Source: Falsiroseomonas sp046052145
GTDB taxonomy: Bacteria; Pseudomonadota; Alphaproteobacteria; Acetobacterales; Acetobacteraceae
Length of the DNA: 64,000 nt
Direction: 5' to 3'
NCBI GenBank assembly: GCA_046052145.1
Contig: JBJOMW010000010.1
Coordinates: 70,466-134,465 of the forward strand
In this document: one piece after another, positions 26,515-36,518 of the stretch
Numbering within the stretch: the first letter of the stretch is position 1
How the letters are laid out: each line of letters starts with the position of its first letter
Translations under genes and position numbers: made by a program
Notes under the pieces: model-generated
Databases searched by the model: none
Seen by the model: only the letters and a program-made list of their open reading frames with translations
What the model was told of the DNA's origin: nothing

Positions 26515-27003
26515 GCAATGAAACGCGGGGGTTTTGGCAAAGGAACGCGACCTAAAAGCAAAGGAACGCGTCCAAAAAGCAAAGGAACGCGACCTGAACA
26601 CGGTTAACGGAACATGACCGGCGCCCACGGCCCGCGCGGCCGCTCAGCGGCAATGAAACGCGCAATCGCGGCGCAATGACACGCGCCGCACGGAAGCAAT
26701 GACACACGGCGCCGGGGCGCTTTGCGCCGGCAATGGAACGTAACCGGTCCGGGGGTTCATTCAGCGTGGCAACGCACGCCCAATTGTCGTCCCCGCACAG
26801 CGCCGCCTGCACGACAGCGCCGCGAGATGCGGTCACGCGGGCGGCCCGAAAAATACGCGCATTTTTGTGCTGCAAGGTCCACAGCTGCCCGCAAAAGCAA
26901 AGAAACGCGCACAAAAAATGCAAAGACACGCGGCGCCGCAAAGCAAAGAAACGCTCCACAACGAGCGTCTGCGCAACGCAATGAAACGTAACAGGTTCGG
27001 GGG
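26515..27003 (+). repeat. Iteron-like array of 12 direct repeats, consensus GCAAWGRMACGCG
   Basis: Copies start at 26515, 26537, 26558, 26579; then 26650, 26673, 26696, 26730; then 26897, 26920, 26943, 26978. Spacings are 22-21-21, then 23-23-34, then 23-23-35, so the second and third groups share one layout about 248 bases apart. The last member of each of these groups ends GTAAC and continues into a 26-base repeat (26730-26755 and 26978-27003, three mismatches). All copies face the same way. There is no gene between 26418 and 27196. Such arrays serve as plasmid iterons, partition centromeres or operators; which applies here is unknown. Confidence 0.85.
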
Positions 27004-27196
27004 GTAAGCGTCATTAACCGCAGCAGCGCCAATTGCAGCGATCCACGCCCGGCCAATTGCACGCCCCCGAGCGGGTCGCCTGCATCAGCCCGGATGACCC
27101 GCTGGGCCTCTGTTACCCCGCCAACCGGGCCGGTATCTGGCCTGCATCAGCAGCGCCCCCACCCCGCGCAGGCTGGCTCCACCCGGGAACAGGCGG

Positions 27197-27466
27197 ATGG
27201 TCCTGACAGGCGAGATGATCCGAGCGGCGCGAGCGCTGCTCGGCTGGACACAGGACCGGCTCGGCCTAGAGGCAGGCCTCGTGCGCAACACCGTCGTCAC
27301 TCTCGAGGCCGGCCGCGTGCCGGTCTCGCCCGACAGCGAACAGCGCATCCTGCGCGCCCTCGAACGGGCGGGTATCCGCTTCACGGAACGAGTGGAGGCG
27401 GGCCACCTGGTGCAGGGTATCGAACTTCGGCGCCCGCTGCCCCGATCCGCCCCGCCGCGGGGCTGA
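27197..27466 (+). CDS. XRE-family helix-turn-helix regulator
   Basis: An 89-residue protein with a helix-turn-helix of the Cro/CI type: IRAARALLGWTQDRLGLEAG, then NTVVTLEAGRVPVSPDSEQR. Residues 60-75 (ALERAGIRFTE) match the C-terminal end of many short XRE regulators in this clade. The ATG at 27197 has only a weak ribosome site; 27215 is an alternative. It lies between the repeat array and the recombinase and may control either. Confidence 0.82.
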   Translation: MVLTGEMIRAARALLGWTQDRLGLEAGLVRNTVVTLEAGRVPVSPDSEQRILRALERAGIRFTERVEAGHLVQGIELRRPLPRSAPPRG

Positions 27467-27538
27467 TGACGTCGTCACTTGGGCATTATGCCCAAGTTTG
27501 TGGCGAGGCACTGACACCGCGGAATCTCCGGGTAGGCC

Positions 27539-27748
27539 ATGCCTGCCCAACGCAAGCCTCCCCGCCCGCCCGCCGCCGTCCCAGCCACGGCGATCGACAT
27601 CCACCTTCATGATGCGCACCGCCCGATGCCGCCCGACGGCGTCTCGGCAGAGATGTCTCGCCTTGTCGGCGCGCTCGCCCGGCACGCCGCGCGAAGCCTC
27701 TGGGCCGCCCACGCGACCGGCGACGGCCCACCGCCCGACGGCGCCTGA
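27539..27748 (+). CDS. Small hypothetical protein before the recombinase
   Basis: A 69-residue, proline-rich then helical product (LVGALARHAARSLWAA). No family recognised and no strong ribosome site. I include it because it fills the space before the recombinase in the same direction and its composition is protein-like; it may not be expressed. Confidence 0.35.
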   Translation: MPAQRKPPRPPAAVPATAIDIHLHDAHRPMPPDGVSAEMSRLVGALARHAARSLWAAHATGDGPPPDGA

Positions 27749-27826
27749 GAACCATGCGCGACCGCCAGCCCATGGCCAGCGCTTCGCGCATCCGCACCCC
27801 AACTCACCCGACTGCAGGAGCCTGTG

Positions 27827-29557
27827 ATGAGAACCGTCATCTATACCCGGTACTCGGCAGACATCATGTCGCCCCAGTCCAACACGGATCAGGAGCGTAT
27901 CTGTCGCGCCCGGGCGGAGCGTGAGGGATGGACCGTCGTCGAGGTCGTCCACGACCGGGCCATCTCAGGCGCCAATCTGCACCGCCCAGGTTACCAGGCC
28001 CTCCTCCAGGCGATGCGCGCCGGCCGTGTCGATGTCGTCCTCGCGGAGAGCCTCGACCGTATCAGCCGCGACCAGGAGCATGTCGCCGGTTTCTTCAAGG
28101 CGGCCCGGTTTGCCGGGGTGCGGGTGGTCACGCTGTCCGAAGGCGAAATCAGCGAACTCCACATCGGCCTCAAAGGGACGATGGGCGCCCTGTTTCTCAG
28201 AGACCTTGCCGACAAGACCAGGCGGGGCATGCAGGGCGTGATCCTGAGCGGCCGCAGCGCCGGATCCGTGACCTATGGTTACCGCGTGCGGCGCGAGCTC
28301 GACGCGGACGGTGAGCCACGGCGGGGGCTCAGGGACGTCGACCCCGTCCATGCACCGATCGTCCGGCGGATCTACGTCGAGTACGCCGGCGGCCGCAGCC
28401 CGCGCGCTATCGCCAAGAGCCTGAACGAGGAGCGCATCCCCGGCCCGGCCGGTGGGCCGTGGTTCGCCAGCACGATCCTCGGCCGTGCCGGGCGGGGCGA
28501 CGGCATCCTGCGCAACCCGATCTATGTCGGCCGCCGCGTCTGGAACAAGAAAAGGAACTTTAAAGAGCCGACGACCGGCAGGACGGTCCGACGCCGCAAT
28601 GAGCCGACCGCCTACGTCACGCAGGACGTGCCCGAGTTGCGGATTGTCGACGGTGCACTCTGGGGCCGCGTGCAGGCCCGGCTGGTGGCCGAGGCGGCGC
28701 GGCCAACCCAGGACGCGGCCAAGCCCTCGGCATTCTGGGAGGCGCGCCGACCTCAGCATCTCCTCACGGGGAAGGTCACCTGCGGCGTTTGTGGCGGTCT
28801 CTACTACGCACGGGGGCGGGACTATCTGAGCTGCCACAACGCACGGCGCGATCAGTGTCGGAACAGAGCGAGTGTGCGACGCGCTCCACTCGAGGCACGT
28901 GTTATGGAGGCACTCGGCCGCCAGCTCATGCACCCGGATCTGCTGCGCCAGTTCATCAGCGACTTCACCCGCGAGTGGAACAGGCTGGCAGCAGAGGCGG
29001 GGCAGGCTCAGAGCACCCAGCAGCAGGCCCTCGAGGCCGTGGAGCGGCAGATCGCCAACCTGGTCGATGCGATTGCCGAGGGCCTCCGCGCCCCGGGCCT
29101 GCAGGCCAAGCTCGACGGACTGGAAGCCCAGCGGGTGACGCTGACAGCCGAACTCACGGAGAGGCCTGCGAACCCGCCCGCGCTGCATCCGAACCTAGCC
29201 GACGTCTACCGCGAGCGTGTCGCCCGTCTGGAACAAGCGCTGGCTGACCGGGATGCCCCGGAAGCCCTGGAGGCGGCTCGCGCCCTCATCGACCGCGTCA
29301 TCGTCTCCCCGCCGAGCGATCCCGGCAGCCCGCCCGGGATCGAACTGGTCGGACAATTCCAGGCCATGCTGTGCGCGGGCGGGGCTGACATCGGCACGAA
29401 AGATCGACGGTCAGCCAACGCCGTGCTTAGTTTGTTCGACAGTGCGGTTAAGGCGGGCCCGGGAGGGCAGCGCCCTCCCCGGGGACCGCGCCCTCAGGCC
29501 GCCGCCCGCGCCGACGACGCGTTCTCGTTCGCGGCCTTCAGCAGCGTCTGGCGGTAG
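27827..29557 (+). CDS. Large serine recombinase
   Basis: A 576-residue site-specific recombinase. The resolvase domain has the nucleophile Ser10 in YTRYSADIMSPQSN and the motif ESLDRISRDQEH. A recombinase domain (about 155-270) and zinc ribbon (CGVCGG, then CHNARRDQC) follow, then a coiled coil. It would integrate and excise the element. The ATG at 27827 follows AGGAG by 7 bases. The last 35 or so residues, after SLFDSAVK, are unlike family ends; they are read from the chromosomal flank and overlap the 3' end of the opposing ferritin-like gene by 64 bases. Confidence 0.92.
   Translation: MRTVIYTRYSADIMSPQSNTDQERICRARAEREGWTVVEVVHDRAISGANLHRPGYQALLQAMRAGRVDVVLAESLDRISRDQEHVAGFFKAARFAGVRVVTLSEGEISELHIGLKGTMGALFLRDLADKTRRGMQGVILSGRSAGSVTYGYRVRRELDADGEPRRGLRDVDPVHAPIVRRIYVEYAGGRSPRAIAKSLNEERIPGPAGGPWFASTILGRAGRGDGILRNPIYVGRRVWNKKRNFKEPTTGRTVRRRNEPTAYVTQDVPELRIVDGALWGRVQARLVAEAARPTQDAAKPSAFWEARRPQHLLTGKVTCGVCGGLYYARGRDYLSCHNARRDQCRNRASVRRAPLEARVMEALGRQLMHPDLLRQFISDFTREWNRLAAEAGQAQSTQQQALEAVERQIANLVDAIAEGLRAPGLQAKLDGLEAQRVTLTAELTERPANPPALHPNLADVYRERVARLEQALADRDAPEALEAARALIDRVIVSPPSDPGSPPGIELVGQFQAMLCAGGADIGTKDRRSANAVLSLFDSAVKAGPGGQRPPRGPRPQAAARADDAFSFAAFSSVWR
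29461..29479 (-). terminator. Hairpin after the ferritin-like gene
   Basis: Stem of 8 bp (29461-29468 with 29472-29479, loop AGC) just past the stop of the ferritin-like gene. It lies inside the overrun of the recombinase frame. Sequence type matches the GC-rich hairpins after chvG. Confidence 0.5.
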
Positions 29558-30354
29558 CGTTCGCGGCGCCATTGCAGCAGGCGCCAGGCGCCTTTCGCGG
29601 CCAGGTCCGACAGGCGGCCGCGCGGTTCCAGGCCAATCGACTTGAAGATCATGCCCATGCCGCGTTCGACATGGCGAAAACGGTAGTGGGTCATCGCGCG
29701 GCCCATATAGGCCGCGATGCAGCGGTCGTGGTCGTAAGGCGTGCCAACCGGCTCGTTGCCGCAGTGATAGGCATAGGCGAGCTCGTCATCCTCGCTTTCG
29801 CCGATGCGGCCCGCCGCGACCTTCAGCCGCTGCACGAAGGTCAGGTTTTCCCGCGCCAGGTAGCGCTTCATGTGGTCGTAGAAGAGCTTGAAGTGGCGGT
29901 ATTCGTCGGCTGCGATCTGGCGGCAGATCTCCTGCAGCACCGGCTCCTCCGACGCTTCGCCGAGCGCGGTGTAGTAGCTGGAGGTTCCGGTCTCCACCAT
30001 GCAACGCGCGATCAGCTCGCCGGTGCGGCTGCCGCGGATGGAGGCATCGGCCTTGGTGTCGATCTTGAAGCTCTCGCGGTAGCGCGCGAAGGCGGCGTGG
30101 AAATCCCAAGCTGGGTCCGCCAGCATCGCCCATTTGCCGAGCGCGTCGCCGTGCTGGATTTCCTCGACCGCCCAGTTCTCGGCGGCCTGCTGGAAGTCGG
30201 GGTCGTCGCGGAAGACGGATTTCAGATAGAGCGCGTAATCATCGCCGTTGCGCTCCACCATCGCAGCCGCCTTCACCAGCGGCACCACGCCGGGATCCAG
30301 CTTGGACGGATCGAAGCGGTCCCAGGCCACCTGCTCGATTCGCCAGTGCTTCAT
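29494..30354 (-). CDS. Ferritin-like (di-iron) domain protein
   Basis: A 286-residue helical protein with repeated Glu and Glu-X-X-His motifs fitting a di-iron four-helix bundle: ENWAVEEIQHGD and, farther on, ADEYRHFKLFYDHM. This arrangement recalls rubrerythrin and acyl-ACP-desaturase-like ferritin folds common in this group. The reaction is unknown; oxygenase or peroxide handling are possible. It lies just downstream of the atp genes but behind their terminator, so it has its own promoter. Confidence 0.7.
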   Translation of the reverse strand: MKHWRIEQVAWDRFDPSKLDPGVVPLVKAAAMVERNGDDYALYLKSVFRDDPDFQQAAENWAVEEIQHGDALGKWAMLADPAWDFHAAFARYRESFKIDTKADASIRGSRTGELIARCMVETGTSSYYTALGEASEEPVLQEICRQIAADEYRHFKLFYDHMKRYLARENLTFVQRLKVAAGRIGESEDDELAYAYHCGNEPVGTPYDHDRCIAAYMGRAMTHYRFRHVERGMGMIFKSIGLEPRGRLSDLAAKGAWRLLQWRRERYRQTLLKAANENASSARAAA

Positions 30355-30373
30355 GGGTCCCCCTGAAACGCGA

Positions 30374-30408
30374 AAGCCGTCCGCAACCTTATGTTTTGCG
30401 GACGGCTT
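30374..30408 (-). terminator. Terminator of the atpHAGDC operon
   Basis: Perfect 13-bp inverted repeat (30374-30386 with 30396-30408, 9-base loop), 36 bases past atpC and 19 before the ferritin-like start. A short TTT run follows on the minus strand. Confidence 0.8.
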
Positions 30409-30444
30409 CCGGTTTCAAGCGCCCGGAGTGGGCGGGAGGAGCAA

Positions 30445-30855
30445 TCAGGCGGCCTGGGCGGCCTGCAGCATGGCACGTGCCGAGAGGAGGCGGGCCATGA
30501 CGGCGTCGCGCTTCTCCGGCGTCTCGCCGGCCGCCGCGTTGTAGGCGGCTTCGGCGTCGCGCACGCGGGCCTCGGCATCCGCACGAGACAGCTGGGCGAT
30601 CGGCGTCGCCTCATCCGCAAGGACGGTGCAACGCTCCGGCGTCACCTCGGCGAAGCCGCCGCCGACGAAGAGCTGGTCGGTCACCTGGCCGTTCGACGTC
30701 ACGCTGATGACGCCGCCGCGGAGTGCGACGATCATCGGCGCGTGGCCGGGCAGCACGCCCATCTCGCCCTCGGCCGCCGGCAGCACCGCCATCTCGACGG
30801 CGCGGCTCAGCAGCAGCTTCTCGGGGCTGACCAGTTCGAGCTGGAAGGTCGCCAT
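30445..30855 (-). CDS. atpC: ATP synthase F1 epsilon subunit
   Basis: A 136-residue subunit with the beta-barrel domain (LELVSPEKLLLSRAVEMAVL, GEMGVLPGHAPM) and a C-terminal helical hairpin. It links the central stalk to the c ring and restrains hydrolysis. The family signature GVLPGHAP is intact. It is the last gene of the atpHAGDC operon, 25 bases after atpD. Confidence 0.95.
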   Translation of the reverse strand: MATFQLELVSPEKLLLSRAVEMAVLPAAEGEMGVLPGHAPMIVALRGGVISVTSNGQVTDQLFVGGGFAEVTPERCTVLADEATPIAQLSRADAEARVRDAEAAYNAAAGETPEKRDAVMARLLSARAMLQAAQAA

Positions 30856-30880
30856 GGTGCTGTCCTTTCGGGACGGCGGC

Positions 30881-32308
<1,428 letters not shown>

Positions 32309-32324
32309 GGCTGGTTCGTGCTCC

Positions 32325-33209
32325 TCAGACCGCCTCAGCACCGGAGATGATCTCGATCAGCTCCTTGGTGATGTTGGCCTGTCGCGTGCGGTTGTAGTTG
32401 AGCGTGAGCTTGTTGATCATCTCGCCGGCGTTGCGCGTGGCGTTGTCCATCGCGTTCATCTGGCTGCCGTAGAAGCCGGCATTGTTCTCCAGAAGGGCGC
32501 GATAGACCTGGATCGCCAGGTTGCGCGGCAGCAGCGTGGCGAGGATCTCCTCCTCCGCCGGTTCGTATTCATAGAGCGCCTGCGCGCCCGCCGCTTCGGC
32601 GGGCTTCGCCTCCGGCAGCGGCGCGGGGATCAGGCGCTGTTCGGTCGGCACCTGCGTGATCACGCTCTGGAAGCGGTTATACAGCAGGGTGCAGGCGTCG
32701 AACTCACCACCATCCAGCATTGCGGTGATGCGGTCAGCGATCTCGGACGCGTCCTCGAAGCCGATGCGCTTCTTCCCCATGAAGGTCACCTCGCCGACGA
32801 TGTGGCGGGGGAATTCGCGCTTGAGGAAGGCAGCGCCCTTGCGGCCGACAGAGAGCACCTTGACGGTCTTGCCCTCGGCTTCCAGCGCGCGGATGCGGGT
32901 GCGTGCGAAGCGGCCGATATTGGTGTTGAACGGACCGGCGAGGCCACGGTCAGCGGTGACGACGACCAGCAGCTGCACCTTGTCGCCGCCGGTGCCGACC
33001 AGCAGCTTCGGCGCGTCCGGGCTGCCCGCGACCGAGGCGCCGAGGGAGGCGAGCATGCGCTCCATCCGCTCGGCGTAGGGACGCGCCTGTTCGGCCTGAG
33101 ACTGGGCGCGGCGGAGCTTGGCCGCCGCGACCATCTTCATGGCCTGGGTGATCTTCCGCGTGGACTTCACGGAATTGATCCGTCCACGAAGCGCCTTCAG
33201 GCTGGGCAT
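32325..33209 (-). CDS. atpG: ATP synthase F1 gamma subunit
   Basis: A 294-residue rotor subunit. The N-terminal helix MPSLKALRGRINSVKSTRKI and the C-terminal ARNAGEMINKL/TRQANITKELIEI helices form the coiled coil that turns within the alpha-beta ring. Standard length and position between atpA and atpD. Confidence 0.97.
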   Translation of the reverse strand: MPSLKALRGRINSVKSTRKITQAMKMVAAAKLRRAQSQAEQARPYAERMERMLASLGASVAGSPDAPKLLVGTGGDKVQLLVVVTADRGLAGPFNTNIGRFARTRIRALEAEGKTVKVLSVGRKGAAFLKREFPRHIVGEVTFMGKKRIGFEDASEIADRITAMLDGGEFDACTLLYNRFQSVITQVPTEQRLIPAPLPEAKPAEAAGAQALYEYEPAEEEILATLLPRNLAIQVYRALLENNAGFYGSQMNAMDNATRNAGEMINKLTLNYNRTRQANITKELIEIISGAEAV

Positions 33210-33245
33210 GGGATAGGTTCGCCTTCCCCTAGATCCGGGCCGCGA

Positions 33246-34778
33246 TCAGGCGAAGGTCTTGGCGAAGTCGTCGAGGAAAGCGACCAGCTTCGCCTCGGTG
33301 TCCTTCTTGATCTCGCGGTCGGTCCGGATCGAGCCCAGGATCTCCGGCGCGCGGGTCTTCATCTCGGACAGCATGCGCCGCTCGAACTCGCCGACCTTGT
33401 TCACCGGGATGCGGTCCAGATAGCCGCGCGTGCCGGCGAAGATCGCCGCCACCTGTTCCTCGACCGGAACCGGCTTGTACTGCGGCTGCTTCAGCAGCTC
33501 CGTCAGGCGCGCGCCGCGCGCCAGCAGCGCCTGCGTCGTCGCATCGAGGTCGGAGGCGAACTGTGCGAAGGCCGCCATCTCGCGGTACTGTGCGAGCTCG
33601 AGCTTGATCTTGCCCGCGACCTGCTTCATCGCCTTGATCTGCGCGGCGGAGCCGACGCGCGAGACCGAAAGGCCGACGTTCACGGCCGGGCGGATGCCCT
33701 TGAAGAACAGTTCCGTCTCCAGGAAGATCTGCCCGTCGGTGATCGAGATCACGTTCGTCGGGATGTAGGCGGAGACGTCGCCGGCCTGCGTCTCGATGAC
33801 CGGCAGCGCCGTCAGCGAGCCCGCGCCGAAATCGTCGTTCATCTTCGCCGCGCGCTCCAGCAGGCGCGAATGCAGGTAGAACACGTCGCCCGGATAGGCC
33901 TCGCGTCCCGGCGGGCGGCGCAGCAGCAGCGACATCTGGCGGTAGGCGACGGCCTGCTTCGACAGATCGTCGTAGAAGATGACCGCGTGCATGCCGTTGT
34001 CGCGGAAGAACTCGCCCATCGCGCAGCCGGTGTAGGGCGCGATATACTGCATCGGCGCCGGGTCGGAGGCGGTGGCGGCGACGACGATGGAATACTCCAT
34101 CGCGCCGTTTTCCTCGAGCGTCTTCACCAGCTGCGCGACGGTGGAGCGCTTCTGCCCGACCGCGACGTAGATCGTGTAGAGCTTCTTCGACTCGTCGTCG
34201 CCGGCGTTGATCGTCTTCTGGTTGATGATGGTGTCGAGGATCACCGCCGTCTTGCCGGTCTGGCGGTCACCGATCACCAGCTCGCGCTGGCCGCGGCCGA
34301 TCGGGATCAGCGCGTCGATCGCCTTGATGCCGGTCTGCATCGGCTCATGCACCGACTTGCGCGGGATGATGCCGGGCGCCTTCACCTCAACGCGGGTGCG
34401 CTTGTCGGCAACGATCGGGCCCTTGCCGTCGATCGGATTGCCGAGGCCGTCCACGACGCGGCCGAGCAGGCCCTTGCCCACCGGCACGTCCACGATCGAG
34501 CCAGTGCGGCTGACCGTGTCTCCTTCGCGGACCGACTTGTCGTCGCCGAAGATCACGATGCCGACATTGTCGGTCTCGAGGTTCAGCGCCATGCCCTTGA
34601 GGCCGGCGGAGGGGAACTCCACCAGCTCGCCGGCCATGACGTTCTGCAGGCCGTAGACGCGCGCGATGCCGTCGCCGACGGTCAGCACGGTGCCGACCTC
34701 AGCCACATTCGCCTCGGCGTCGAAGCCCGCGATCTGCTGCTTCAGGATCTCCGAGATCTCGGCAGGACGGATATCCAT
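33246..34778 (-). CDS. atpA: ATP synthase F1 alpha subunit
   Basis: A 510-residue regulatory subunit of the F1 head with P loop GDRQTGKTA and the family signature PAVNVGLSVSRVGS. Start MDIRPAEISEILKQQI. It begins 1 base after the atpH stop, so translation is likely coupled. F0 genes are absent from the window, as usual in alphaproteobacteria where F0 is encoded elsewhere. Confidence 0.98.
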   Translation of the reverse strand: MDIRPAEISEILKQQIAGFDAEANVAEVGTVLTVGDGIARVYGLQNVMAGELVEFPSAGLKGMALNLETDNVGIVIFGDDKSVREGDTVSRTGSIVDVPVGKGLLGRVVDGLGNPIDGKGPIVADKRTRVEVKAPGIIPRKSVHEPMQTGIKAIDALIPIGRGQRELVIGDRQTGKTAVILDTIINQKTINAGDDESKKLYTIYVAVGQKRSTVAQLVKTLEENGAMEYSIVVAATASDPAPMQYIAPYTGCAMGEFFRDNGMHAVIFYDDLSKQAVAYRQMSLLLRRPPGREAYPGDVFYLHSRLLERAAKMNDDFGAGSLTALPVIETQAGDVSAYIPTNVISITDGQIFLETELFFKGIRPAVNVGLSVSRVGSAAQIKAMKQVAGKIKLELAQYREMAAFAQFASDLDATTQALLARGARLTELLKQPQYKPVPVEEQVAAIFAGTRGYLDRIPVNKVGEFERRMLSEMKTRAPEILGSIRTDREIKKDTEAKLVAFLDDFAKTFA

Positions 34779-34779
34779 G

Positions 34780-35382
34780 TCAGGCAGCCCCCTTCATCAC
34801 GTACTGCAGTCGCTGCAGCTTGGACTTGATCGAGTTGTCGTAGAGGCGCGAGCCGATGCGGACCACGAGACCCCCGAGAAGAGAGGGGTCCACGCGTTCC
34901 TGCAGCTGCACGCCGGAGAAGCCGGCCTCCGTCAGCCGCGCGACAATCTGCGCGCGCTGCGTGGCCGAAAGCGGATGGGCGGTGGCGACCTGCGCGATCT
35001 GCTGGCCACGGCGCGCAGCCAGTTGCGTCCCGAAGGCAGCCGCGACCTGCGGCAGGGCGCCAAGGCGCCGGTTATGGATCAGCACGCCGACGAGGTTGCG
35101 CACCTCGATGCCGATGCCTGCCTTGGCGATGATGGCGAAGGCACCGCGACGCTGTGCCGCGGAATCGAGCCGCGGATCGGCGACGAAGGCGCGGAAGCCC
35201 GCATCCTCGCGCCACAGGCGGAACAGCGCCTCGAGGTCGGCGGCGATGCGGTCGGCGGCGCCCGGTTCCTTCTGGCGCAAATCATCCACGATCCCGAGCA
35301 GCGCGAGCGCATAGCGCTCGGCAAGGCCGGTCGGGCTGGGGGCCTCCTGCGAGGCCGTGCTGGTCGTCGTGGCGGAGGCCAA
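34780..35382 (-). CDS. atpH: ATP synthase F1 delta subunit
   Basis: A 200-residue stator subunit; the core opens GLAERYALALLGI and ends with VVRIGSRLYDNSIKSKLQRL, the delta signature. The start is uncertain: there is no ATG in the 50 codons upstream. TTG at 35382 gives the usual family length but has a ribosome site (CAGGA) only 3 bases away; a TTG at 35529 would add 49 unlikely residues. First gene of the operon; its promoter probably lies in 35383-35596. Confidence 0.88.
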   Translation of the reverse strand: MASATTTSTASQEAPSPTGLAERYALALLGIVDDLRQKEPGAADRIAADLEALFRLWREDAGFRAFVADPRLDSAAQRRGAFAIIAKAGIGIEVRNLVGVLIHNRRLGALPQVAAAFGTQLAARRGQQIAQVATAHPLSATQRAQIVARLTEAGFSGVQLQERVDPSLLGGLVVRIGSRLYDNSIKSKLQRLQYVMKGAA

Positions 35383-35596
35383 CGGTCCCGGTCCTGTATC
35401 TGGCGGCGCGCCTGGTGTCGGCGCGGCACGAGGATGCGCGCGAGGGGATGGCGTGAAACCACCCCCTCGCAGCGGCGGCGGCGCCTTACCATGCGCTATC
35501 AGGCGCGTAAATATGCTGCACTGCCCCAAAGCGCGCCGGGCACCCGGTCAGGCGCCTCGGCCGGAGCTCGGCTTGTCCTGCGCGATCAATGGCTTG

Positions 35597-36508
35597 CTAG
35601 CGACTGCCCAGCAGCACCAGCACCACGCCGGCCACCACAACGAGTGAACCGATCATGTCCGCCCGCTTCGCCTTTTCCTTCAGATAGAAGCGGCTGAAGG
35701 CCAGGGTGAAGAGGATCTCCACCTGCCCCACGGCGCGCACCAGCGCCACTGGTGCCAGGGCGAAGGCCGAGAACCAGCAGGCCGAGCCGAGCGCCGACAG
35801 CGCGCCAACCTGGGCCGAGTTCCGCCAGGTGGCGAAGACGGCGCGGATCGAGGCCGGCTCGGTCCAGGCCAGCCAGGTGCCCTGCATCAGCGTCTGCAGC
35901 GCATTGGTCACGACCAGCAGCAGCAGCGCCTTGTGGATCAGGTCGGCGCCCGGCATGTCCTGGTTGGCCGCCCGGATCATCACGCTGGTGAAGGCGAAGC
36001 AGAATCCGGCGCCGATCCCGCACAGCGCGGCCGGCTGGGTGATGCCCCGCAGCAATTCGCCAGGGGACGTGCCACGCCCGGCGAGAGACAGGTACAGCAC
36101 CCCGCCCACCCCGACGGCGATGCCAAGCCAGGACAGCGCCGCCAGGTTCTCCCCGAGCAGCAGCACGCCGATCGCCGCCGCCTGCACGGCCTCGGTCTTC
36201 GCATAGGCCGTGCCGGCGGCGAAGTTGCGGTGGCCGAAGGCCATGATCAGCAGGTTGGTGCCGAGGATCTGCGCGAAGCCCCCCAGCGCGCACAGCAGCA
36301 GCGCCCAGAGCGTCAGTTGCGGCAGGCCCGCCCCCGCCACCGCGCCATAGCCCAGCAGCAGGACAAGCCCGACTGGCACGCCATAGAGGTAGCGCACGAC
36401 CCCCGCCGCATTGACGGACAGCTCGCCGCGCAGCCTTTGCTGCAGGGCGGTGCGCCAGCATTGGAACAGGGCGGCCACGGCGCTCGCCGCCACCCAGGGC
36501 GCGATCAT
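35597..36508 (-). CDS. EamA/DMT-family transporter
   Basis: A 303-residue inner-membrane protein with about ten hydrophobic helices in two homologous halves, each an EamA domain; one helix pair reads VLLLGENLAALSWLGIAVG. Transporters of this superfamily export metabolites or amino acids; the substrate is not visible. Start ATG 36508 lies 10 bases after the enolase-superfamily stop, so it is the third gene of a TctC-enolase-transporter operon and may move a related organic acid. Confidence 0.8.
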   Translation of the reverse strand: MIAPWVAASAVAALFQCWRTALQQRLRGELSVNAAGVVRYLYGVPVGLVLLLGYGAVAGAGLPQLTLWALLLCALGGFAQILGTNLLIMAFGHRNFAAGTAYAKTEAVQAAAIGVLLLGENLAALSWLGIAVGVGGVLYLSLAGRGTSPGELLRGITQPAALCGIGAGFCFAFTSVMIRAANQDMPGADLIHKALLLLVVTNALQTLMQGTWLAWTEPASIRAVFATWRNSAQVGALSALGSACWFSAFALAPVALVRAVGQVEILFTLAFSRFYLKEKAKRADMIGSLVVVAGVVLVLLGSR

Positions 36509-36518
36509 GCCCCGTGCC

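Noticed and set aside
26515..27003. CRISPR array
   Set aside because: Repeats are 13 bases, spacing is only 21-35 bases, spacers are too short, and no cas genes are present.
26552..27062. Cys/Phe/Leu-rich open frames on the minus strand across the repeat array
   Set aside because: The repeated residues only mirror the DNA repeat; no start site or domain.
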